From assembly GCA_017471045.1 (NCBI GenBank), contig JAFUWZ010000052.1, forward strand, positions 1 to 64,000: 64,000 nucleotides of DNA. Direction: 5' to 3'. This document shows, one piece after another, positions 8,120 through 15,511 of the stretch. This DNA comes from Bacteroidales bacterium (GTDB lineage: Bacteria; Bacteroidota; Bacteroidia; Bacteroidales; UBA932). The notes below the pieces were generated by a model, which saw only the letters and a list, made by a program, of their open reading frames with translations, was not told the DNA's origin and made no database searches. The number at the start of each line of letters is the position of its first letter. Position 1 is the stretch's first letter. The translations under genes and the position numbers were made by a program.

Positions 8120-11020
8120 ATGAAACGTTTTGTCTTTTTGATGACGGCAGCCGTCGCGCTGATTGGCGTGGCAGCCTGCTCCAAGTATGAGACGGTCAAG
8201 AACGATCCGCTCCGGACCAAGATCTATACCCTTGACAACGGACTCAAGGTGTATATGTCCGTCAACAAGGAGGAGCCGCGCATCCAGACTTATATCGCCG
8301 TCAAGGTGGGCGCCAAGAACGACCCTTCCGAGACGACCGGTCTGGCTCATTATTTCGAACACCTGATGTTCAAGGGCACGCCCCATTTCGGCACGACGGA
8401 CTATGAGGCTGAAAAGCCCCTCCTGGACGAGATCGAAGCCCTGTTCGAGACCTACCGCAAGACGGCGGATCCCGCAGCGCGTGAAGCGATCTACCATCGT
8501 ATCGATTCGGTCAGCTATGAGGCTTCCAAGATTTCCATTCCCAACGAGTACGACAAGCTGATGGCGATGATCGGTGCCCGGGGCACCAACGCCTGGACGT
8601 CCCACGACGAGACGGTCTATACGGAGGATATCCCTTCCAACCAGATCGACAACTGGGCGCGCATCCAGGCCGACCGTTTCCGCAACACCGTGATCCGCGG
8701 CTTCCATACGGAGCTGGAGACCATCTATGAGGAGAAAAATATGTCCCTGACGCAGGACAGCCGCAAGCTGTGGGCCGCCCTCGACGAAGCGATGTTCCCG
8801 CACCACCCATACGGCACGCAGACGGTCCTGGGCACCCAGGAACACCTGAAGAACCCTTCCATCACGAATGTGAAGAAATATCACGACCAGTATTATGTCC
8901 CGAACAACATCGCCATTTGCGTGGCCGGTGATTTCAATCCCAAGGAGATGGTCGCCATTATCGAGAAGTATTTCGGAGACTGGCAGCCCAATCCGGACAT
9001 TCCCGTGCTCCACTTTGAAAAGGAAGCGCCCATCACTGCGCCCATCGAGCGGGAAGTGTACGGGCTGGAAGCGGAAGACATCGTGATCGGATGGCCCCTG
9101 CCTGGTGCGTCCGACCTGAAGAATTCGGCGGTCGCCGAGATCGCCGGATCCATTCTCAGCAACGGTACGGCCGGTTTGATGGACCTGGACCTGAACCAGC
9201 AGCAGAAAGTGCTGGGTTCCCAGGCCGGCGTCCAGACCCAGCCCGATTACAGCCAATTCATCGCCTTGGGTGTGCCCAAGGACGGCCAGACCCTGGAGGA
9301 AGTCCGCGAATTGCTGCTTGCTGAAGTCGCCAAGTTGCGCAGCGGCGACTTCGACGAAGGCTTGATCGCCGCGACGGTCAACAACCTGCGGCTGGATAAG
9401 ATGCAGCAGCTGGAGCACAACGCCTCCCGCGCGTCTGCGTACGTTAGTGCTTTCATCAACGGCATCGACTGGAAAGACGCCGCCCTCGAACTGGACCGCT
9501 ATGCCTCCGTCACGAAGGAAGACGTCGTCGCCTGGGCCGGACAGTACCTGCCGGAGAACGGCTATGCCGTCGTCTACAAGCGTCAGGGGGAGGACAAGAG
9601 CGTCCAGAAGATCGCCGCCCCTAAGATCACGCCGATCGTGACCAACCGTGATCTTCAGAGCGAGTTTCTGACCCAGATCCAGAACACCTCGGTCATGCCC
9701 ATCGACCCCGTTTTCGTGGATTTCTCCAAAGATATGTCTACCCTTGAGATCGCACCCGGCATCGACGCCCTGTACAAAAAGAACGGACTCAACGATATCT
9801 TCAATCTTCGTTTTGAGGTCAAGACCGGCGTGGAGGAAGATCCGGCCCTGGGCTTTGCCTTCGATTATCTCCAGTATCTGGGCACGGCCGACATGACGCC
9901 GGAGCAGCTGGCTTCCCGCATGTACGAATTGGCCTGCAACTTCAGTTTCAACTGCGGTCCCAACCGTACGGTCATCAGCCTGTCCGGCCTCGACGAAAAT
10001 CGGGACGAAGCCCTTCGCCTGCTGGAGGACCTGTTGGTCAATGCCACGCCGAACGAGGCTGCCTTGCAGAACCTCAAGATGGATATGATGAAGTCCCGGA
10101 TGGATGCCAAGACGTCCCAGCGTGCCTGCTTCTCCGCCTTGCAGCGTTTCATCATGTACGGCGGTGACTATATCCAGTCGATCACGCTTCCCAACGAAGA
10201 GATGCTTTCCCTTACCTCCGGTGATCTGCTGGAGAAGGTCCGTCATCTCTTTGATTATGAACACCGCGTGCTCTATTATGGTCCTTCTTCATCCTCCGTG
10301 CTCAAGAGCGCCCTCCTGGCCAACCACCTGGTCGGTACCGGTCTCAAACCCCTCGAGGATGTCTATCCGACCCGGCTGGTCACGAAAGAAGATAAAGTCG
10401 TCTTGGCCCAGTATGACGCCAAGCAATTGTATTATCTCCAGTATTCCGACCGCGGAGAGGTGTTCGATCCGTCCGTCAATCCGGAAATCGCCTTGTACAA
10501 CGAGTATTTCGGCGGCGGGATGAACTCCATCGTGTTCCAGGAGATGCGCGAGGCGCGTGGCCTGGCCTACTCCGCGTCAGCCTACCTGTCCACACCTTCC
10601 CACAAGGCGGACACCTATCCGTTCATCGCTTTTATCGCGACGCAGAATGACAAGATGCAGCATGCGGTCGAAGCCTTTGACGAGATCATTGAGGATATGC
10701 CCGAATCCGAAGCGGCTTTCGCGATCGCGAAGGACGGCATCCTGTCGCGGTTGCGTACGGCGCGGACGACCGGTTTCGGCGTCCTGAGCGCTTACGAGCG
10801 TTGTGAGATGCTGGGCATCGAGCACCCGCTGGACAAGGAACTGTTCGAAAAGGTGCAGGACATGAGCCTGCAGGATGTGAAAGCGACGCAGGAAAAATGG
10901 GTGAAGGACCGCGACTATACCTACGCGATCCTCGGTGACCTGAAGGACATTGACTTGAAGTATCTCTCCTCTCTCGGCCCCGTGCAGGTCGTTTCCCTGG
11001 AGGAACTCTTCGGCTATTGA
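8120..11020 (+). CDS. M16 family zinc metallopeptidase, lipoprotein, two-domain
   Basis: Predicted periplasmic or outer-membrane-anchored peptidase of the pitrilysin/insulinase clan, 966 residues from the ATG at 8120 (MKRFVFLMTAAV). An earlier ATG at 8096 is less likely because it would hide the signal peptide. The lipobox ends at C20 (GVAAC). The inverted zinc motif HYFEH is H77-E80-H81, followed by the downstream ELETIYEEKN glutamate region. The C-terminal half is a second M16-like module with MREARGLAYSASAYLS, the family's Arg/Tyr substrate-binding segment, and no second HxxEH. This is the usual active/inactive pairing. Its place 10 bases after uvrD suggests co-transcription but no obvious shared function. 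Confidence 0.93.
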   Translation: MKRFVFLMTAAVALIGVAACSKYETVKNDPLRTKIYTLDNGLKVYMSVNKEEPRIQTYIAVKVGAKNDPSETTGLAHYFEHLMFKGTPHFGTTDYEAEKPLLDEIEALFETYRKTADPAAREAIYHRIDSVSYEASKISIPNEYDKLMAMIGARGTNAWTSHDETVYTEDIPSNQIDNWARIQADRFRNTVIRGFHTELETIYEEKNMSLTQDSRKLWAALDEAMFPHHPYGTQTVLGTQEHLKNPSITNVKKYHDQYYVPNNIAICVAGDFNPKEMVAIIEKYFGDWQPNPDIPVLHFEKEAPITAPIEREVYGLEAEDIVIGWPLPGASDLKNSAVAEIAGSILSNGTAGLMDLDLNQQQKVLGSQAGVQTQPDYSQFIALGVPKDGQTLEEVRELLLAEVAKLRSGDFDEGLIAATVNNLRLDKMQQLEHNASRASAYVSAFINGIDWKDAALELDRYASVTKEDVVAWAGQYLPENGYAVVYKRQGEDKSVQKIAAPKITPIVTNRDLQSEFLTQIQNTSVMPIDPVFVDFSKDMSTLEIAPGIDALYKKNGLNDIFNLRFEVKTGVEEDPALGFAFDYLQYLGTADMTPEQLASRMYELACNFSFNCGPNRTVISLSGLDENRDEALRLLEDLLVNATPNEAALQNLKMDMMKSRMDAKTSQRACFSALQRFIMYGGDYIQSITLPNEEMLSLTSGDLLEKVRHLFDYEHRVLYYGPSSSSVLKSALLANHLVGTGLKPLEDVYPTRLVTKEDKVVLAQYDAKQLYYLQYSDRGEVFDPSVNPEIALYNEYFGGGMNSIVFQEMREARGLAYSASAYLSTPSHKADTYPFIAFIATQNDKMQHAVEAFDEIIEDMPESEAAFAIAKDGILSRLRTARTTGFGVLSAYERCEMLGIEHPLDKELFEKVQDMSLQDVKATQEKWVKDRDYTYAILGDLKDIDLKYLSSLGPVQVVSLEELFGY

Positions 11021-11027
11021 TCGGACA

Positions 11028-11111
11028 AAGCGGAGCGGCACCCGGTTGCCGGCGGCAGATGGATTGCCCCCTTCGGGGGAATGCCGCCGAGAACCGGGTG
11101 CCGCTCCGCTT
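11028..11111. repeat. Palindromic element E1 (long inverted repeat with conserved core)
   Basis: Arms 11028-11047 and 11092-11111 pair perfectly over 20 bases. Inner arms 11050-11057 and 11082-11089 pair over 8 more, and the tip is a CCCCC-TTC-GGGGG hairpin. On the minus strand the tip reads GCATTCCCCCGAAGGGGGCA, which resembles the cores of E2 (15396-15478) and E3 (17168-17248). It fills the gap between two convergent genes, so it could end transcription in both directions, but no U-tract follows either arm. Confidence 0.75.
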
Positions 11112-11116
11112 CCGAG

Positions 11117-12184
11117 CTACTCTTTCCACCGGAAGTCGCTGAGGTTCTGGAGGCCGGGGAGACCGTAATAAGAAGCGGCGATGTCGCCCTGCAGGAAGAC
11201 GGCCCGGCCCAGGTTGTCCGGGTTGTCTACAAGATTGAGGGCGTCCCGGATCTCACCTTTCTGCAGTTGTACGGACAGGCAGGCATCGCGATCCGTGACG
11301 CCTGCCCGTGCCGCGATGATCAGGTTGGTCCGGGATGAGAAAGGACCCTTGAAGGAGGCCTTGCTTGAACTCAGATCGCCTCCCACGATGTAACCATAAA
11401 CCCAGCAGTCCTTTGCGCCGAGATTCTCCTTGGCCTGGGGGACGCTCCAGGCTCCGTCAGGGTCCTTCCCTTTCCCGTCGCTCCCGCCGAGCGTATATTT
11501 CTCGGACTGCCAGTTGAGCGTCGTGTCCACTTTGATCGAAATGTTGTTCCTGTCGCTCCCGGAAGGGGAGGACGCGGCCACTCCGATATCCAGTGTCAAC
11601 ATGTCCCGGGCAGCCAGGTCGCGCGTCAGCAGGGTCTTGTCGCTGCTGCCGTCGCTCATAATCAGCGAAACCTTCCCCGGCGGGAAATAGGCGAAGCGTT
11701 TTTCGGTATAACTGTAGAGCAGCCTGCCGCTGTCAGCTTTCAAGTGCATCGCCCCGTTCGGATAGGCTGTCAGGAAAGCGGAGGCGATCCGCAGCCTGAC
11801 TCCGGCATTCAACTGCCGGCAGATCAGCTGGACGTATGTGGTCTGGCCGCTTTTGACCGTGATCTTCTGGAGGTCTCCGTATTGCGGCGCGTCAAAAGCC
11901 GGGGCATCGAACGTCCCGGACAAGACCGATATGGTATAAGTACCCGCTGCCGCGAGGATGCTTTGCGGTGCGGCCCCGTATGTCCCGTTGTAGAGGACGG
12001 TCCCCTTTTCCCCGGTTACCTTGAGGATAAACCGGTTGGTGTCCGGCAGTGCGGATGCCGAACTTCGTGTCTGGAAGAAATAATCTTCAACGAAGGCGAT
12101 TTCGATCCGGCCGTCCTCGGACGGCGGCAGGAAAGAAGAGCAGGAAGCCAGGGCCAGCAAGAGAACAAAAAGAAACTTTTTCAT
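11117..12184 (-). CDS. DUF4493/DUF6359-like surface lipoprotein
   Basis: Predicted lipoprotein of 355 residues; the signal peptide MKKFLFVLLLALASC ends in a lipobox at C15. The N-terminal half (about 20-210) resembles the DUF4493 family of Bacteroidales surface and minor-fimbria-associated proteins, with an immunoglobulin-like layout (FILKVTGEKGTVLYNGTYGAAPQ). The C-terminal part (about 260-350) resembles DUF6359, with CWVYGYIVGGD and a closing GLQNLSDFRW. No catalytic motif is evident, and these families are of unknown or adhesion-related function. Both family assignments are from memory of the motifs. A TAGTTTTG -7 box lies 26 bases upstream and a LacI-type palindrome about 100 bases upstream. 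Confidence 0.7.
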   Translation of the reverse strand: MKKFLFVLLLALASCSSFLPPSEDGRIEIAFVEDYFFQTRSSASALPDTNRFILKVTGEKGTVLYNGTYGAAPQSILAAAGTYTISVLSGTFDAPAFDAPQYGDLQKITVKSGQTTYVQLICRQLNAGVRLRIASAFLTAYPNGAMHLKADSGRLLYSYTEKRFAYFPPGKVSLIMSDGSSDKTLLTRDLAARDMLTLDIGVAASSPSGSDRNNISIKVDTTLNWQSEKYTLGGSDGKGKDPDGAWSVPQAKENLGAKDCWVYGYIVGGDLSSSKASFKGPFSSRTNLIIAARAGVTDRDACLSVQLQKGEIRDALNLVDNPDNLGRAVFLQGDIAASYYGLPGLQNLSDFRWKE

Positions 12185-12210
12185 AGTCTGTAGATTTTTC
12201 AGGTGCGGGA

Positions 12211-12218
12211 CAAAACTA
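12211..12218 (-). promoter_or_regulatory. -7 box of the DUF4493-like lipoprotein
   Basis: The minus strand reads TAGTTTTG, matching TAnnTTTG, 26 bases before the start codon at 12184. A TTTTTG lies about 24 bases further upstream, slightly too far for an ideal -33 element. Confidence 0.55.
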
Positions 12219-12286
12219 AGGGATTCTCCCGGAAACCGCTTTCAAAAACTTACATTTATCCGTTTCTCCTTTTGTTTTCGGCCTCT

Positions 12287-12296
12287 GAAACGTTTC
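12287..12296. promoter_or_regulatory. Orphan LacI-family operator-like palindrome
   Basis: GAAACGTTTC is a perfect 10-base palindrome. Its 12-base context TGAAACGTTTCC differs by one base from the operator in the lacI/symporter gap (37511-37522). No LacI gene is adjacent. It lies about 103 bases upstream of the lipoprotein (minus) and 69 bases before the orphan ATG (plus). Confidence 0.5.
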
Positions 12297-12498
12297 CAGG
12301 GGATAACAATTCACGAGCCGGATGCATCACTGCGCCCGGCCCGCTACTTAACCTAAACTTAAACTATGAAAAACTTCGATGCAAAGTTCATCTTTTTTTT
12401 TTCAACAAAACAAATTTTTTTCGAGAAAATTCAAATAAAAATTAGTTTTTCTTTGTTTGGACGAATATTTATTCAAAAGATGTATATTGTGCGTGTTC

Positions 12499-13869
12499 TC
12501 AGGTTTTAAGATCTACCGTCTGGACGAGGTGCCTCTCGACCGCTTTCCCGGAAGCATCCTTCACCTCAAATCCGTCAGTGCCGTCTTCTGGCGTAAGCCG
12601 GCTGAACATGGCACCCCGTTTCGTGCGGATCGCCTCTTTCGCGGCCCGGAGCGCTTCTTCACCTTGGGTGTATGAAAATGTAAGAACTTGTTCTTTTCCC
12701 CGGGACCGGTGACGTTTGTTCTCTTCGGCCGCCATCTTCTCGTCGTATTCCCGGTCCCATTGGCGGTAATAATCCATTTTCTCGTCCTCGAATAGGGACA
12801 GCTGCCAGGTGGCTTCGTGGGTCAGTTTCGCTACGCCGAGTCCGACCTGGCGCAGCGGCGTGTAACCGTCCCAGATCTCCGGGATCATCTTGCGTGCCGT
12901 GTTGAGGATGAGGGCCGTGATGTCCGTCGGCTGTTCCATCCGGCACTGCTTGGAGCGGACGACGAAATCATGGGATTTGACGAAAACGGATACGCCCTGT
13001 GCCTGGAACTGGTCCCGGCGGATGCGGTGTGCGACGATGCAGGCGACATGGAACAAAGCGCGGTCCAGGGCTTTCGGATCCCGGATGTCTTTCTCGAAAG
13101 TGCGCTCGGCGCTGTAGCTTTTGGCCTCGTATTCTTCCGTGTCGACGGGGGAGGGGTCGATCCCGTTGGCGCAGTCGTGGAGCATCTGCGCCGTTTTGTG
13201 GCCGACCAGGTTCGTCAGGGTGAGCATTCCGGTGCGGGCCAGTTCACCGATGGTGCCGATGCCGTAGGCGCTCAGCCTTGCTTCGGTCTTTTTCCCGACC
13301 CAGAGCAGGCTCCGGACCGGCAGGGGCCACATCTTCGCCGGTACTTCTTCGCTCCAGAGGGTATGCACGCGGTCCGGTTTCTCGAAATCGGAAGCCATCT
13401 TGGCGAGCAGTTTGTTGGATCCGACGCCGACATTGACCGTGAAGCCCAGCCGGGTGCAGATGTCATCCTTGAGGGCTGTCGCGACGCGGACCGGATCGCG
13501 GCCCCGGAGCATCTCCGTCATATCCAGGAAACACTCATCGATCGAAAACTGCTGCAGGATAGGGGAGCAGGCGCGGCAGATGGCGATGAAACGCTCCGAG
13601 CACTGGCGGTACCAGTCCCAGTCCCCGCGCACCAGCACCAGATCCGGGCATTTGCGCAGGGCCATCGACACCGGCTCGGCTGTATTGATGCCATAGGCCT
13701 TGGCCGGAATGGATTTGGCCGTGATGATGCTCCGGCGGTCATGGGGATCGCCCGAAACCGCCGAAGGGATCAGCCGGATGTCCGGCTTGCCCTCGGAGAT
13801 CAGCTTGATGGCGCTCCAAGAGAGGAACGCGCTATTGACGTCGATATGGAAAATGACTCTTTTCATCAT
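12499..13869 (-). CDS. dinB: Y-family DNA polymerase IV (DinB)
   Basis: Translesion DNA polymerase, 456 residues. The palm motif IFHIDVNSAFLSW carries the first catalytic Asp, and FSIDECFLDMT carries the second Asp-Glu pair. The helix-hairpin-helix region SLLWVGKKTEARLSAYGIGTIGELA follows, then the little-finger domain (about 240-350). It is longer than typical DinB (about 350-400) because of a charged C-terminal extension (KRHRSRGKEQ onward), where a clamp-binding peptide might be expected; QLSLFEDE is a plausible beta-clamp motif. A TATCTTCG box ends 8 bases before the ATG. A second Y-family polymerase lies 1.6 kb away. Confidence 0.95.
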   Translation of the reverse strand: MMKRVIFHIDVNSAFLSWSAIKLISEGKPDIRLIPSAVSGDPHDRRSIITAKSIPAKAYGINTAEPVSMALRKCPDLVLVRGDWDWYRQCSERFIAICRACSPILQQFSIDECFLDMTEMLRGRDPVRVATALKDDICTRLGFTVNVGVGSNKLLAKMASDFEKPDRVHTLWSEEVPAKMWPLPVRSLLWVGKKTEARLSAYGIGTIGELARTGMLTLTNLVGHKTAQMLHDCANGIDPSPVDTEEYEAKSYSAERTFEKDIRDPKALDRALFHVACIVAHRIRRDQFQAQGVSVFVKSHDFVVRSKQCRMEQPTDITALILNTARKMIPEIWDGYTPLRQVGLGVAKLTHEATWQLSLFEDEKMDYYRQWDREYDEKMAAEENKRHRSRGKEQVLTFSYTQGEEALRAAKEAIRTKRGAMFSRLTPEDGTDGFEVKDASGKAVERHLVQTVDLKT

Positions 13870-13877
13870 CCGTATGC

Positions 13878-13885
13878 CGAAGATA
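13878..13885 (-). promoter_or_regulatory. -7-like box directly before dinB
   Basis: The minus strand reads TATCTTCG, one mismatch from TAnnTTTG, with 8 bases to the dinB ATG. This implies a near-leaderless mRNA. Confidence 0.45.
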
Positions 13886-13924
13886 CGGAATTTCTGCGTA
13901 AATTAGCCGAAACAACCCAGCCTG

Positions 13925-14782
13925 ATGAAGAAATTTTTAGCCGCCCTACTGGCCCTCATCCTCGCGTGTCCGATCCTTGGCGCACAGCCGCCCCGTGTCC
14001 CCGAATCCGTCACTTTTGCGGGCGAGACCATCCGTTTCGACCGGTCCGACTTGTACGAACGGATGGATCGTGAGCTGCTCACTTTTACCTACATGCACAC
14101 GACCTCCATCCTGATGCTCAAGCGTTCTGACCGGATCTTCAACGTCATCGTTCCGATCCTTCGGCGCTACGGCATCCCCGAAGACCTGAAGTATCTGTGC
14201 GTGATCGAAAGCAACCTGGACCCGCAGGCGGTTTCACCCGCCGGCGCGGCGGGATTGTGGCAGTTCATGGCCGGTTCTGGAAAAGAATACGGACTGGAGG
14301 TCAATGCCAACGTGGATGAGCGTTACAACATCGAAAAGGCGACGATTGCGGCCTGCCGCTACCTGAAACGCTCTTATGCGCGTTTCGGCGACTGGCTGAG
14401 CGTGGCGGCCTGTTACAACGCCGGTCCGGCAGCCATCGCCGCCCGGATGGAAAGCCAGCAGGAGAAACGTGCGGCCGACCTGTGGCTGGTCAATGAGACT
14501 TCGCGCTATATGTTCCGCATGCTGGCGGCCAAGATGATGTTCGAAGATCCGGCTGCCTTCGGGTTCGACGTACCCGAGGGGGAGCGTTATCCGGTGATAC
14601 AGGTCAAGGAGATCGTAGAGGTAAACGAAGCGATCCCGGACCTGGCGGTGTTCGCCAAGGATCACGGGATCAGTTTCGCTCAATTGAAGCGGGCCAACCT
14701 GTGGCTGCGCGAGTCCAAGCTCAACAACGCTTCACATCGCAATTACGAAATCATCATTCCGAAAGAGCCGGGCCGGCCTTAG
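13925..14782 (+). CDS. Lytic transglycosylase, SLT/MltD type
   Basis: Predicted periplasmic peptidoglycan-cleaving enzyme, 285 residues. The signal peptide is MKKFLAALLALILACPILGA. The SLT domain (about 75-190) shows the catalytic glutamate in CVIESNLDPQAVSPAGAAGLWQFM, with the E-S and GLWQFM motifs of goose-type lysozymes, then SVAACYNAGPAAI. The C-terminal 60 residues (IPDLAVFAKDHGISFAQLKRAN) look like one degenerate LysM-type cell-wall module, shorter than the repeated LysMs of E. coli MltD. Its stop overlaps the Hsp20 stop by 4 bases (convergent). Promoter not clear; TAAATTAG at 13899-13906 is possible. Confidence 0.88.
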   Translation: MKKFLAALLALILACPILGAQPPRVPESVTFAGETIRFDRSDLYERMDRELLTFTYMHTTSILMLKRSDRIFNVIVPILRRYGIPEDLKYLCVIESNLDPQAVSPAGAAGLWQFMAGSGKEYGLEVNANVDERYNIEKATIAACRYLKRSYARFGDWLSVAACYNAGPAAIAARMESQQEKRAADLWLVNETSRYMFRMLAAKMMFEDPAAFGFDVPEGERYPVIQVKEIVEVNEAIPDLAVFAKDHGISFAQLKRANLWLRESKLNNASHRNYEIIIPKEPGRP

Positions 14783-15225
14783 TCGATCTCGATCTGGCGG
14801 GACACGGGGGTCCGGGTGACTTCTTCCTTCTTCGGCAGGGTGATCGTGAGGACCCCGTCGTTCATCGCGGCAGCGATGTGCTCGACCTCGACTTCCTCCG
14901 GGATGATGAAGGTCTGGTGGAAGGAAGCGTAAGAGAACTCGCGGCGGAGGTAATTCTTTTTCTTCTCCTCCTTGTGCTCTTCTTTCTTTTCCAGGGAGAT
15001 CACCAGTTCGTTGTCGTTCTCGACACGGACTTTGAAGTCGTTCTTGGTCATGCCGGGAGCCGCGATCTCGACCTGATAGTCTTTCTCGTTCTCCATGATG
15101 TTGACCGCGGGGGAAGCGAACTGCTTGGCGGGAGTCACTCTCCAGAGATCGTCATCGAAGAATTCGTTGAAAATGCTGGGCAGCCAGTCCTGGTTGCGTC
15201 TGTGTGAATAATGGACAGGTACCAT
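14779..15225 (-). CDS. Small heat-shock protein, Hsp20/alpha-crystallin
   Basis: ATP-independent holdase chaperone, 148 residues, usual family size. The alpha-crystallin domain spans about 38-138 (SPAVNIMENEKDYQVEIAAPGM to DGVLTITLPK, with the G-V-L-T motif). The C-terminal I-x-I-type contact is QIEID. A Lys/Glu-rich insert (KKEEHKEEKKK) lies in the middle of the domain. The upstream gap carries two copies of a TGnCATTTTGnCA motif (15339-15351 and 15381-15393), which are candidate heat-shock operators. Confidence 0.95.
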   Translation of the reverse strand: MVPVHYSHRRNQDWLPSIFNEFFDDDLWRVTPAKQFASPAVNIMENEKDYQVEIAAPGMTKNDFKVRVENDNELVISLEKKEEHKEEKKKNYLRREFSYASFHQTFIIPEEVEVEHIAAAMNDGVLTITLPKKEEVTRTPVSRQIEID

Positions 15226-15337
15226 AGTTTTAATCTCCTATACTTTAAGTTTTGTTTCTTTTTGTCTCCCGTCTTCCGTGGCGGGTTCGCTGAAAAGTGA
15301 GGCAAAACCGGGATCAGTCCGGAAATCGTGCTAAAAT

Positions 15338-15352
15338 GTGACATTTTGTCAC
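15338..15352. promoter_or_regulatory. Palindromic operator upstream of hsp20, copy 1
   Basis: GTGACATTTTGTCAC has 6-base perfect arms around TTT. The inner 13 bases TGACATTTTGTCA match copy 2 (15381-15393) at 11 of 13 positions. It is about 113 bases upstream of the Hsp20 start and 160 before the polymerase start. Confidence 0.5.
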
Positions 15353-15380
15353 TAATAGACTGACAATCAGTCGCTTGTGC

Positions 15381-15393
15381 TGTCATTTTGGCA
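15381..15393. promoter_or_regulatory. Operator-like motif upstream of hsp20, copy 2
   Basis: TGTCATTTTGGCA shares the pattern TGnCATTTTGnCA with copy 1, 43 bases away centre to centre. It directly abuts palindrome E2. Its regulator is not in the window. Confidence 0.4.
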
Positions 15394-15395
15394 TT

Positions 15396-15478
15396 CGCCA
15401 GCACAGCCGCAGCCTTTCAGGAAGCATTCCCGAAGGGCAAACAGTTCCGCTTCCTGAAAGGCTGCGGCCGTGCTGGCG
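15396..15478. repeat. Palindromic element E2 (long inverted repeat with conserved core)
   Basis: Arms 15396-15425 and 15449-15478 pair over 29 of 30 positions (one A/C mismatch at 15405/15469). The 23-base loop starts ATTCCCGAAGGGCAAAC. On the plus strand the core GCATTCCCGAAGGGCAAA matches E1 and E3 cores (both on the minus strand), while the stem sequence is unrelated to theirs. It lies in a divergent promoter region, so it is not a terminator of either annotated neighbour. Confidence 0.8.
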
Positions 15479-15495
15479 GTTTCGGACGAATTCGC

Positions 15496-15503
15496 TATTT
15501 TTG
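15496..15503 (+). promoter_or_regulatory. -7 box of the UvrX-like polymerase gene
   Basis: TATTTTTG matches TAnnTTTG perfectly and ends 8 bases before the ATG at 15512. This decides the start: the in-frame ATG at 15470 lies upstream of the promoter and inside E2. Confidence 0.6.
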
Positions 15504-15511
15504 TAACTGCG

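Larger units (their letters stand above)
12185..12498. other. AT-rich 314-base gap with operator, hairpin and orphan start context
   Basis: No full gene fits here. Visible are the lipoprotein promoter (12211-12218, minus), a LacI-type palindrome (12287-12296) and a hairpin at 12317-12340 (GCCGG...CCGGC with a TCAC loop). At 12350-12368 the segment AACCTAAACTTAAACTATG resembles leaders of Bacteroidales SusC genes. The ATG at 12366 opens only about 46 AT-rich codons, ending at 12509 inside the antisense end of dinB. On the minus strand, GAACTTTG (12376-12383) with an upstream TTTG could be a second, weaker promoter. Confidence 0.5.

Noticed and set aside
8060..10264. A 734-codon open frame opposite the M16 peptidase
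   Set aside because: Shadow of a real gene; composition is that of reversed codons with no family motif.
11028..11111. E1 as an ordinary intrinsic terminator
   Set aside because: The stem is far longer than needed, has no U-tract on either side, and shares its tip with E2, which is not at a gene end. A role in 3' ends is still possible.
12301..12314. GGATAACAATTCAC, close to the E. coli lac operator
   Set aside because: A chance-level resemblance in an unrelated phylum. The relevant LacI-type site here is the GAAACGTTTC palindrome next to it.
15396..15478. Palindrome E2 as an integron attC site
   Set aside because: attC sites conserve the outer R/L boxes and vary in the middle. Here the tip is conserved and the outer stem varies, and no integrase is present.
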